Below, in pieces: positions 25,383 to 32,783 of a stretch of 56,961 nt of DNA. The first letter of the stretch is position 1. Every line of letters begins with the position of its first letter. Origin of the DNA: Capnocytophaga sp. oral taxon 863 str. F0517 (lineage in GTDB: Bacteria; Bacteroidota; Bacteroidia; Flavobacteriales; Flavobacteriaceae); the NCBI RefSeq assembly GCF_000466425.1, contig NZ_KE992155.1, forward strand, positions 111,816 to 168,776. Reading direction: 5' to 3'. The notes beneath the pieces were generated by a model. That model worked only from the letters and a program-made list of their open reading frames with translations. It did not search any database and was not told the origin of the DNA. The translations under genes were made by a program, and so were the position numbers.

Positions 25383-25422
25383 CACCAATTACATTTGTTA
25401 TACAATGCAATTGGTGTTTTTT
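25383..25422 (+). terminator. Intrinsic terminator that contains a -7-like element
   Basis: CACCAATT (25383-25390) pairs with AATTGGTG (25409-25416). An inner CATT/AATG pair extends the stem past one mismatch, and six T residues follow. TACATTTG (25390-25397), a match to the -7 consensus, lies in the ascending arm and loop, 37 bases before the next ATG. Confidence 0.75.
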
Positions 25423-25434
25423 ACATATACAGCT

Positions 25435-26040
25435 ATGAAAAAAATATACTATTTATCTCTATTCTTGCTTATAAGTACTTCATGCTTGGCTCAACAAGGC
25501 TATAGGCTCTATGTAGAAGGAGAAAAACAATGGGCCTACAGAGAAAATGAACTTACAGACTTGATATATGATTTTGTTACGAAGAATTTTGAAGCGATGA
25601 CTAAGAGCTTGATAATAGCAGATCCTTCAAAAGAGGAGCCACTCAAGGAGGCTTATGCTAAGATGCTGCAAAGTATCCCCATCAAAGATAAAAAAGAGCA
25701 GATAAGCCTCTTCTTTGGTCTAAGAAAAAAAGGAAAAGGGCGTATTTTATTTATGACTTTCTTTGAAGGAAACTTAAGAGGGAAGCGCAAAGATGCTTTC
25801 TTCCAACTTCTTCTCTCTGATAATACCAAAGAAGGAATATTTAGGTGTGATACAATCCTAATTTCTGATGAAAAACATAGAATCTCTTACAAAGAGCCCT
25901 CTGTAAAACTTAAAACCAGATATCAGAAGGAAGTGATGCAGGAGTATGAAGCTCGTGCGTTAGAGAAAAATGCCAAACAAGAATTGGAAAAATATATAAA
26001 TACAAGAAAAAGATGGAGGAGAATACTGTTAAGTGAATAA
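25435..26040 (+). CDS. Exported protein of unknown function
   Basis: I start at ATG 25435 (201 residues), since MKKIYYLSLFLLISTSCLAQ is a clear signal peptide; the frame extends 20 codons upstream across the terminator. Mature residues form a mixed fold rich in Lys and Glu, with LFFGLRKKGKGRILFMTFFEGN in the middle and a basic, probably coiled C-terminal helix (EYEARALEKNAKQELEKYI). The Cys before Ala-Gln-Gln could suggest a lipobox, but the spacing fits signal peptidase I better. No known domain was recognised. It precedes the RluD-type gene by 31 bases. Confidence 0.65.
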   Translation: MKKIYYLSLFLLISTSCLAQQGYRLYVEGEKQWAYRENELTDLIYDFVTKNFEAMTKSLIIADPSKEEPLKEAYAKMLQSIPIKDKKEQISLFFGLRKKGKGRILFMTFFEGNLRGKRKDAFFQLLLSDNTKEGIFRCDTILISDEKHRISYKEPSVKLKTRYQKEVMQEYEARALEKNAKQELEKYINTRKRWRRILLSE

Positions 26041-26071
26041 TAAAGAATAACTAATAATTCAAAACGAACAA

Positions 26072-27103
26072 ATGGCAGAGGAAGAACTAATAACGGATGA
26101 TGAGCTATACGAGCATTATAGTTTCAAGGCAGGAAAAGGACAAGAGCCACTACGCGTGGATAAGTTTTTGATGAATTTCGTCGAGAATGCTTCTCGTAAC
26201 AAGGTACAACAGGCCGCCAAGGATGGAAATATATTTGTCAATGGAGTAGCTGTGAAGGCCAATCATAGGGTGAAGGCCAATGATGAAGTCAAGGTGATGT
26301 TTGCCCATCCTCCTCATGAATATCTCTTAGTACCTGAGCCTATCCCCTTGGATATAGTCTATGAGGATGAGGAGCTGATTATTATCAATAAGCCTGCTGG
26401 CTTGGTGGTACATCCAGGACATGGTAACTACCAAGGAACACTTATCAATGGGCTGATTTATCATTTTGAGCATTTGCCTAAGAATAGCTCTGATCGCCCT
26501 GGTTTGGTACACCGAATAGATAAAGATACCAGTGGCTTGTTAGTGGTGGCTAAAACAGAGGAGGCGATGAATCACTTAGCCAAGCAGTTTTTTAATAAGA
26601 CCAGTGAGCGGGAGTATGTCGCTCTTGTATGGGGGAACCTTCCCGAGGATGAGGCAACCATCATAGGACATATTGGAAGGCATCCTAAAAATAGGCTCCA
26701 AATGGCAGTCTTCCCCGATGGCAGTGAGGGCAAGGAAGCTATTACCCATTATAAGGTATTGGAACGTTTTGGCTATGTGACTTTGGTCTCTTGTCGCTTA
26801 GAAACAGGTCGTACTCACCAGATTCGGGCACACTTTACCCATATAGGACATCCACTTTTCAATGACGAACGCTATGGAGGGGATAAGATACTCAAGGGAA
26901 CTACCTCGGCTAAGTACAAACAGTTTGTAGAGAACTGCTTTAAGCTCCTCCCTCGCCAGGCGCTTCATGCCAAAACCTTGGGTATAGAGAAACCCTCTAC
27001 AGGAGAGATGCTCCGCTTCGATAGCGAGATTCCTCAAGATATGCAACAATGTATAGAAAAGTGGCGTAATTATCTTAGCAATAGAGAAGTAATCAATGAC
27101 TAA
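26072..27103 (+). CDS. rluD: RluA/RluD-family rRNA pseudouridine synthase
   Basis: This 343-residue enzyme isomerises uridines to pseudouridine in large-subunit rRNA. An S4 RNA-binding domain (about residues 26-85, RVDKFLMNFVENASRNKVQQ) precedes the catalytic domain with Asp150 in VHRIDKDTSGLLVVAKT. Other signatures are INKPAGLVVHPGHGN and the late LETGRTHQIRAHF. The S4 domain and length fit RluD, which modifies helix 69, the same region that RlmH methylates; exact target assignment is inference. Confidence 0.9.
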   Translation: MAEEELITDDELYEHYSFKAGKGQEPLRVDKFLMNFVENASRNKVQQAAKDGNIFVNGVAVKANHRVKANDEVKVMFAHPPHEYLLVPEPIPLDIVYEDEELIIINKPAGLVVHPGHGNYQGTLINGLIYHFEHLPKNSSDRPGLVHRIDKDTSGLLVVAKTEEAMNHLAKQFFNKTSEREYVALVWGNLPEDEATIIGHIGRHPKNRLQMAVFPDGSEGKEAITHYKVLERFGYVTLVSCRLETGRTHQIRAHFTHIGHPLFNDERYGGDKILKGTTSAKYKQFVENCFKLLPRQALHAKTLGIEKPSTGEMLRFDSEIPQDMQQCIEKWRNYLSNREVIND

Positions 27104-27173
27104 TGCAAAGATAGGGCTAAAATTATGCAGGTGTAGGGACGAATGGTTTTGCATCTAAGGTTAGAAGAAACTC

Positions 27174-27208
27174 AAAATTAAAAACTCAGAACTCAAAACT
27201 CAAAACTT
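27174..27208 (+). repeat. Short tandem A/C-rich repeat (AACTCAAA units)
   Basis: Between the pseudouridine synthase and the GNAT gene the sequence repeats ACTCAAAA/ACTCAGA words about four times (27166-27208). It has no coding sense. Simple-word tails of this type occur in several gaps of the window. Confidence 0.6.
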
Positions 27209-27210
27209 AT

Positions 27211-27726
27211 ATGTTATTCAGGCAAGCACAAATAGGCGACTTAGAAGCCATTTGGCAAATTATTCTTTATGCTAAGGAAACCATGCGACAAAGAGGAAGC
27301 CAACAGTGGCAAGATGGTTATCCCTTTAGGGAGACTATAGCACAAGATATAGCACGGTGCTATGGTTATGTAGTAGAGGAGCAAGGAGAGGTTATCGCCT
27401 ATATGGCTATCAGTGGGGATGGAGAACCTACCTATCAAAAAATAGAGGGGGCTTGGCTTGATGAAGCTCCCTATATTGTAATTCATAGAATGGCTGTTAG
27501 CCCCCAAGGGAAAGGAAAAGGATTAGGAAGCTACCTCATACAGGAGGCAGAAAAAACAGCTGTCTTCAAAGGAATAGGGTCTATAAGAGTAGATACCAAC
27601 TTTGACAACGATGTTATGAAACATATTCTACAGAAACAAGGCTATATTTATTGTGGAATCATTGAAGTACGTGATGGAAAACGTGAAGCCTTTCAAAAAA
27701 GCTTAATAATTACCTATGGAAGCTAA
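27211..27726 (+). CDS. GNAT-family N-acetyltransferase
   Basis: This 171-residue protein has the GNAT fold. The acetyl-CoA pyrophosphate loop is visible as VSPQGKGKGLGSYLI (about residues 94-108), and the following beta strand and helix read IRVDTNFDNDVMKHILQKQGY. The N-terminal part FRQAQIGDLEAIWQII is typical of acetyltransferases acting on small molecules or proteins. The substrate is unknown. Its end overlaps the aroB start by 11 bases, so translation of the two is coupled. Confidence 0.85.
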   Translation: MLFRQAQIGDLEAIWQIILYAKETMRQRGSQQWQDGYPFRETIAQDIARCYGYVVEEQGEVIAYMAISGDGEPTYQKIEGAWLDEAPYIVIHRMAVSPQGKGKGLGSYLIQEAEKTAVFKGIGSIRVDTNFDNDVMKHILQKQGYIYCGIIEVRDGKREAFQKSLIITYGS

Positions 27727-28780
27727 AAAAATTGATACCAAAGATTATACGATCTATTTTGGAGAAGCTGGCTACAAATACTTAGCAGCTTATATAAAGG
27801 AGAAGAAATATTCTAAAATATTTGTCCTTTCTGATACCCATACCCATGAGTGTTGTGTTTATGCCTTCCTGCAAAGGCTTCCTTTCGAAGTGGAAGTCAT
27901 AGAAGTAGAAGCAGGAGAAGAGCATAAGGATTTGGAGACTTGTCTTTCGCTTTGGCAAACGCTCTCCGACTTAGAGGGAGATCGGAAGAGCTTGCTTATC
28001 AATATAGGAGGTGGCGTGGTGACTGATATGGGAGGTTTTGTAGCATCTACTTTTATGAGAGGGATTGATTTTATCAATATTCCGACCTCTCTTTTGGCCA
28101 TGGTCGATGCCTCTATTGGCGGGAAAACAGGAGTGGACTTGGGCGTACTCAAGAATCAAATAGGAGTGATTAACAATCCGCAACTCCTTTTGATAGATGT
28201 CAATTATCTCAATACCCTTCCTAAAGAGGAGTTCCGCAGTGGCTTAGCTGAGATGTTCAAGCATGGACTGATACAGTCTGCTGATTACTGGGAGAAGATG
28301 AAGCAGCTTTCGGATCTTACCACGGATGATTTGGAGGAAATCATCTATGAATCGGTGTTGATTAAGCATAGGGTAGTAGAGCAAGATCCTAGGGAACAAG
28401 GGCTTCGCAAGATATTGAATTTTGGTCATACACTTGGTCATGCCATAGAATCTTACTGTTTGGCACACCGTCCCAAGCGTTTGTTACATGGAGAGGCTGT
28501 GGCCATCGGAATGGTCTTAGCCGCTTTCCTCTCTCATAAGCTCTTGCACTTTCCTTGGGAAAAAGTAGAGCAGATAAAGGCTATTCTTTTAGATTATTTT
28601 CCTAAGGAAGAATTTTCTACACAGGAGATAGCAACCATACAGGATTTACTCAAATATGATAAGAAGAATGCCTATGGGCGTATATATTTCGTATTATTAG
28701 AAGAAATAGGAAAGCCTAAATGGAATATAGAGGTCGAAGAATCTCTTATACAACAAGCATTTGCTTATTATCAAGGATAA
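27716..28780 (+). CDS. aroB: 3-dehydroquinate synthase
   Basis: This 354-residue, NAD- and zinc-dependent enzyme makes 3-dehydroquinate in the shikimate pathway. NIGGGVVTDMGGFVASTFMRG is interrupted here only by quoting limits: the parts INIGGGVVTD and MGGFVAST bind NAD, and VDASIGGKTGVDLG follows. Zinc ligands lie in EMFKHGLI, LNFGHTLGHAIE and the HGEAVAIGM region. Length is normal. The gene overlaps the GNAT gene by 11 bases. No other aro gene is nearby. Confidence 0.96.
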   Translation: MEAKKIDTKDYTIYFGEAGYKYLAAYIKEKKYSKIFVLSDTHTHECCVYAFLQRLPFEVEVIEVEAGEEHKDLETCLSLWQTLSDLEGDRKSLLINIGGGVVTDMGGFVASTFMRGIDFINIPTSLLAMVDASIGGKTGVDLGVLKNQIGVINNPQLLLIDVNYLNTLPKEEFRSGLAEMFKHGLIQSADYWEKMKQLSDLTTDDLEEIIYESVLIKHRVVEQDPREQGLRKILNFGHTLGHAIESYCLAHRPKRLLHGEAVAIGMVLAAFLSHKLLHFPWEKVEQIKAILLDYFPKEEFSTQEIATIQDLLKYDKKNAYGRIYFVLLEEIGKPKWNIEVEESLIQQAFAYYQG

Positions 28781-28816
28781 AATTTAGTATTTGTCATTCA
28801 CATTAGTCATCATTAT

Positions 28817-29794
28817 ATGGTTGTCGTTATTCTCAATTGGAATGGAAAACATTTATTGGAACAGTTTCTCCCCTCTGTAGTTCGCTATTCCACGGAGGCA
28901 GCTCTTTATGTAATTGATAATGCTTCTACTGATGAGAGTGTAGCTTTCCTACAAACCCATTATCCACAAATAAAAATTGTACAAAACCCTGAAAATTATG
29001 GTTATGCGAAGGGGTATAATGAGGGACTAAAACATATCCCTGCCGATGTATATTGCTTACTCAACTCAGATGTAGAGGTAACTCCTCATTGGTTGGAGGC
29101 GCCTATAGAAATTTTTGCTCAACAACCTCAGGTGAGTATATTACAACCTAAAATAAAGTCTTATAAACAAAAAAACTATTTTGAATATGCAGGAGCGGCA
29201 GGAGGTTATATTGATAAATATGGATTTCCCTACTGTAGAGGGCGTGTTTTTGATAGTATAGAGGAAGACAAAGGCCAATATGAGGAGCAAAAACCTATAT
29301 TTTGGGCTTCAGGAGCGTGTTTTTTTATTAGAAAGGAAGTATTTGATACACTAAAGGGCTTTGATGAAGATTTTTTTGCCCATCAGGAAGAGATTGATCT
29401 TTGTTGGCGTGCACATAACAAAGGGTATGAGGCCTATTATACTCCTCAATCACAGATATATCACTTAGGAGGTGCTACTCTTACCGAGGGAAGTCCGCAA
29501 AAAGTGTATCTAAATTTTCGCAATAGCCTTTTTATGCTACTCAAGAATCTGCCTAAACCCTATTGGGCACTGACTATATTTCTTAGAATGGTCTTAGATG
29601 GGGTAGCAGGAATACGTTTCTTTTTTCAAGGAAGACTAAGGAGCACTTGGGCTATTGTACGGGCACATTTTTCTTTCTATAGGCATTTTCTTCATTTTTA
29701 TCGCAAACGCCAAAATCCTACCTTAAAATCCTATTATACAGTGAAATCGATTGTATGGGAATACTTTGTTAAGGGTAAAAACAAAATAGCATAG
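28817..29794 (+). CDS. Glycosyltransferase family 2 (rhamnosyltransferase-like)
   Basis: This 325-residue GT-A glycosyltransferase starts directly at the fold (VVVILNWNGKHLLEQFLPS). It has a typical VIDNASTDESVAFL, NPENYGYAKGYNEGL and LLNSDVEV (DxD-like) series. GFDEDFFAHQEEIDLCWRAH is the family signature of WbbL-type rhamnosyltransferases. A C-terminal hydrophobic/basic region (about residues 235-275) may associate with the membrane. The acceptor is probably a lipid-linked or surface glycan, by inference. It lies 36 bases after aroB, beyond a short-word repeat patch. Confidence 0.85.
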   Translation: MVVVILNWNGKHLLEQFLPSVVRYSTEAALYVIDNASTDESVAFLQTHYPQIKIVQNPENYGYAKGYNEGLKHIPADVYCLLNSDVEVTPHWLEAPIEIFAQQPQVSILQPKIKSYKQKNYFEYAGAAGGYIDKYGFPYCRGRVFDSIEEDKGQYEEQKPIFWASGACFFIRKEVFDTLKGFDEDFFAHQEEIDLCWRAHNKGYEAYYTPQSQIYHLGGATLTEGSPQKVYLNFRNSLFMLLKNLPKPYWALTIFLRMVLDGVAGIRFFFQGRLRSTWAIVRAHFSFYRHFLHFYRKRQNPTLKSYYTVKSIVWEYFVKGKNKIA

Positions 29795-29819
29795 ATGACC
29801 TTAACGGTAATACCCACTT

Positions 29820-30047
29820 CTATAGATCAAAAACAGAACTGCGTTTTCTTCGAATTAAATCCTTGATCTTCAAAGCAAAAGCAAAAGCAAAATAGAGGCC
29901 AAAGCCTGCTCCTAAGATAAAGCTGATATAGATGAAGAACAGGCGAACATACTTCACTCGTAAGCCAAGACGTTCGGCTAAGCGAGAGGAGACATTGAAT
30001 CCGTTGCGTTCAAAGAAAATACGTATGTTGGTAAAGGTGGTGTTCAT
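29820..30047 (-). CDS. PspC-domain small membrane protein
   Basis: This 75-residue protein matches the PspC domain: an N-terminal amphipathic part containing SSRLAERLGLRVKYVR, then a long hydrophobic segment (about residues 36-60, IYISFILGAGFGLYFAFAFAL) and a basic tail. PspC proteins sit in the inner membrane and are linked to phage-shock responses, though small Bacteroidota versions are uncharacterised. The start overlaps the end of the DUF2851 gene by four bases (ATGA), so it is translated with it, downstream of cdaA. Confidence 0.8.
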   Translation of the reverse strand: MNTTFTNIRIFFERNGFNVSSRLAERLGLRVKYVRLFFIYISFILGAGFGLYFAFAFALKIKDLIRRKRSSVFDL

Positions 30048-31327
30048 GGTTTCTTTTTTAGGAGATTCTGTCCTATTTGACAGGCCATACAGGCATGTTT
30101 GTTACAATATTTCTTATATAGCTGAAGGATGGCTTGGCTTTCTAGAGCATTGGTATTGGGTAAAAGGAGCCTTTCCCAACGCTCTAATATACTATTGTGT
30201 TCAGGGGGTGTAGCACGCATTTTAGCTTTACAGTCGGCTAAGTTATCCTTACAACGAGAGTGCGCAAAAGCATATTGCATAGGGACAATTGTATTGATCC
30301 ACAAGTTAGCTATCTGTGCTGGGGTAAGGCGCTTGCTGCTTTCCTTGCTCTCTTTTCCAAAGGAAAAATGGTTTTTCCAATAAGGGGATGGAGTAATTTT
30401 CCCAAATAGTTCAAGCGCTTGCTCATAGGATTCCAAGGACATACACCTATCGAAAAGCGATAATTCCTGATGGTATAGTGCCGCTATCTGTGCCAGGCGA
30501 ATGGTAGGGAAGTTAGGCGGACGCAATTTGGCAAACTGCACCCTGAAAAAGGCTGGTGGCAGGGTATATTTATGGACTAAGTATTCATATTCTTTTTGCA
30601 GTGAGCGATAGTAAGGACAGCTGATGTCGGTAGCCTCCAATAGGCGTAACTGCCCCATGAGGAGCGCCTCGAGCTGGGAAAGCTCATGCATTTGTTTGCG
30701 GATTACCGAGAAAGGGAGCTGCTTACCAGCCTCCCAAAAAGCTTCTCCGTTGATATTGCCCCCGAAACTACTGAGTAACCTTAAGAAAAAGACTGCTTCC
30801 CAATCTTGTTGGGTCTCCTGTAGAAGAGCTAAGAGAGGTTGGGCTTTCTCCTGAAGGCGTTCGGTATAAAGTCTGTCTAACCAGTTGGTTATAAGGTGAT
30901 TGGATAGGGTATTGATTTGCTTTTCGCAAGGGATAAAGGAGGCTTGCGACTGTTGTAAGAGTGTATATTTTTCTACCAAATCAGGAGAAATGATAGGTCT
31001 AAGTTCTAAAGTAGGGATGATATTCTGTTGAAAATCAAATACTTCTATATCATGTTCCCATACTACATGGAGGATTACGTTTCCGTAGGCTGGATCCTGC
31101 TCATGATGATGGGCGTACCACTGGGAAGAAGCCGTATGTAGCTCTACATTTCCTGCCCACTGGAGCGCCCCAATACGTAGGCGTGCATTGAAAAAGTCTG
31201 GCCCCCCATAAGGATTGGTCTCACCATAGGAGAGAATATCCAATCGTTCTCCACTGGAAAGCAATAGGGAAGTGGTAGGGAGCAGGTGCTGTGCCCATAG
31301 GTATTGTAAAAAATCCTCACGTATCAT
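30044..31327 (-). CDS. DUF2851 family protein
   Basis: This 427-residue protein belongs to DUF2851, a Bacteroidota family. Recognisable features are the N-terminal REDFLQYLWAQHLL, NPYGGPDFFNARLRIG and WAGNVELHTASSQWY, and an acidic-histidine WYAHHHEQDPAYGNVILHVVW segment. A C-terminal Cys-rich end (CNKHACMACQIGQNLL) could bind metal. The NVELH and DxAYxNVxLHVV pattern recalls restriction-endonuclease-like folds, but this is only an impression. It overlaps cdaA (upstream) and the PspC-like gene (downstream) by four bases each, so the three are translationally coupled. Confidence 0.85.
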   Translation of the reverse strand: MIREDFLQYLWAQHLLPTTSLLLSSGERLDILSYGETNPYGGPDFFNARLRIGALQWAGNVELHTASSQWYAHHHEQDPAYGNVILHVVWEHDIEVFDFQQNIIPTLELRPIISPDLVEKYTLLQQSQASFIPCEKQINTLSNHLITNWLDRLYTERLQEKAQPLLALLQETQQDWEAVFFLRLLSSFGGNINGEAFWEAGKQLPFSVIRKQMHELSQLEALLMGQLRLLEATDISCPYYRSLQKEYEYLVHKYTLPPAFFRVQFAKLRPPNFPTIRLAQIAALYHQELSLFDRCMSLESYEQALELFGKITPSPYWKNHFSFGKESKESSKRLTPAQIANLWINTIVPMQYAFAHSRCKDNLADCKAKMRATPPEHNSILERWERLLLPNTNALESQAILQLYKKYCNKHACMACQIGQNLLKKKP

Positions 31328-32109
31328 TGGGAAAGGGCTTCGGTTAGGATAGCAACTAATTCACTATCTGTACTATAGGGAACAAACTCACTATTATTGA
31401 TATAGGATATTTTTCCTGTCTCTTCTGAAACTACTAAGGCTAAGGCATCGGTTTTCTCAGTGATAGAGACCGCTGCACGATGTCTGAGTCCATATTCCTT
31501 AGGAATCACACTCTGTCCCACTACAGGGAGAATCACACGGGTTGCTACGATAAAGCCGTCTTGTACCACGATAGCCCCATCGTGTAGAGGGCTATTTTTA
31601 TAAAAGATACTCTCTAAAATAGGCTGGTTTAGCTCAATATTCATTTTGTCACCTGTGGCACGCACGAATTCTAAGGACTGGTTGCGCTCCAAGATAATAA
31701 GCGCCCCTGTACGCTCATTACCCATCTTACGACAAGCTGAAACAAGGGTCTCACATAGGGCAGCAATACCACTATCTTCGGAAGTCTTTTTTAAAGAAAG
31801 CTTCTTAAGTAAATTCTTACTCTTAAGAACATTGGTAGAGCCGAGTACCAAGAGGAACTTTCGGATTTCTTGTTGGAAAACTACAATTAGGGCAAAGAAA
31901 CCTACATTGATAAACTGGCCTAAGATACTGCTGACCAGCTCCATCTTGACAATCACTGTAAGTTTCCAAATGACAAAGATGATTACAATACCCAAAAAGA
32001 TACTAATGGCTACGGTACCCTTGAGCAGTCGATAGATGTAGTAGAGCATCAGTCCCACCAAGACGATGTCTAACAAATCTACAAAGTTAAAGTTTAGAAA
32101 GTCAAGCAC
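31324..32109 (-). CDS. cdaA: Diadenylate cyclase CdaA
   Basis: This 261-residue membrane enzyme joins two ATP molecules into c-di-AMP. Three membrane helices occupy about residues 8-80. The DAC domain (about 110-255) has the catalytic motifs SPLHDGAIVV (DGA) and GLRHRAAVSIT (RHR). Length is that of CdaA/DacA. The usual Firmicutes partners CdaR and GlmM are not beside it, although a GlmM-like gene occurs at 18286. Its last bases overlap the DUF2851 start by four bases. c-di-AMP usually governs potassium and envelope homeostasis; targets here are unknown. Confidence 0.93.
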   Translation of the reverse strand: MLDFLNFNFVDLLDIVLVGLMLYYIYRLLKGTVAISIFLGIVIIFVIWKLTVIVKMELVSSILGQFINVGFFALIVVFQQEIRKFLLVLGSTNVLKSKNLLKKLSLKKTSEDSGIAALCETLVSACRKMGNERTGALIILERNQSLEFVRATGDKMNIELNQPILESIFYKNSPLHDGAIVVQDGFIVATRVILPVVGQSVIPKEYGLRHRAAVSITEKTDALALVVSEETGKISYINNSEFVPYSTDSELVAILTEALSQ

Positions 32110-32157
32110 TTTTATAATTGTTAATTATTAATTGTCAATTGTAAGATATTGGTTATC

Positions 32158-32778
32158 TTAATCATTGATCATTATCTGTGTGATAGTTCTATCGGTTTGC
32201 TGATGTAACCTTGTATAATAAATATCTACAAACTGCTGAAAAGTCATATCACCACTGAAAATCCAAACATAAAAAACATTTTTATATACACCGAACTTAT
32301 TCCAAGGTGTTTTCTCTCCATTGTCCTCCTTCAGGCGAAAGCCGTCAGGATACACATATATAGGGGTATTCCCATATTCGGACATCTTCTGAGGGTCGTA
32401 GGGGAGGAGATTGAGCTCTGTTACATCCATGAAACCTAAACGCTTATGAGGTATATCGGCTAAAGAAATATAGAGGTGTGCATCAGGATTGCTATGTGGG
32501 TTGCGAGGGTTTGTCCGCTTCTCTTGTAGCTTGATAAAAAGTGGAGCTACCTCTTTGAGCTTATTTCGCTTATCTACATGAAGTACCCAGTTGGTGGAGC
32601 TGATCAGGCCATTGGCGTTGAGCTTAGCCTCTTCAGAAGTCTCCTCATAGGAGATATAGACTTGGGAATAGTCCTCCACGGAAGTAATTTTAGTGTCCTG
32701 TACCTGTGGGAGTTGCATTTGTTTTTTCTGACACCCAAGTAGTAATAAGGCACTAAAAAGAATGATATAACGACTCAT
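32158..32778 (-). CDS. Lipoprotein of unknown function
   Basis: This 206-residue protein starts with a lipoprotein signal (MSRYIILFSALLLLGC, Cys16), so it is probably anchored in the envelope. The mature part is acidic and Tyr-rich, with no motif that I recognise; WVLHVDKRNKLKEVAP and FYVWIFSGDMTFQQFVDIYYT are its most structured segments. It starts five bases after the mutS2 stop and could be on the same transcript. The stop region overlaps an ATTA-type repeat. Confidence 0.72.
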   Translation of the reverse strand: MSRYIILFSALLLLGCQKKQMQLPQVQDTKITSVEDYSQVYISYEETSEEAKLNANGLISSTNWVLHVDKRNKLKEVAPLFIKLQEKRTNPRNPHSNPDAHLYISLADIPHKRLGFMDVTELNLLPYDPQKMSEYGNTPIYVYPDGFRLKEDNGEKTPWNKFGVYKNVFYVWIFSGDMTFQQFVDIYYTRLHQQTDRTITQIMIND

Positions 32779-32783
32779 AGTGA

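Noticed and set aside
27106-27113. TATCTTTG on the minus strand downstream of the pseudouridine synthase.
   Set aside because: No -33 element at the proper distance and no gene on that strand to serve; probably chance.
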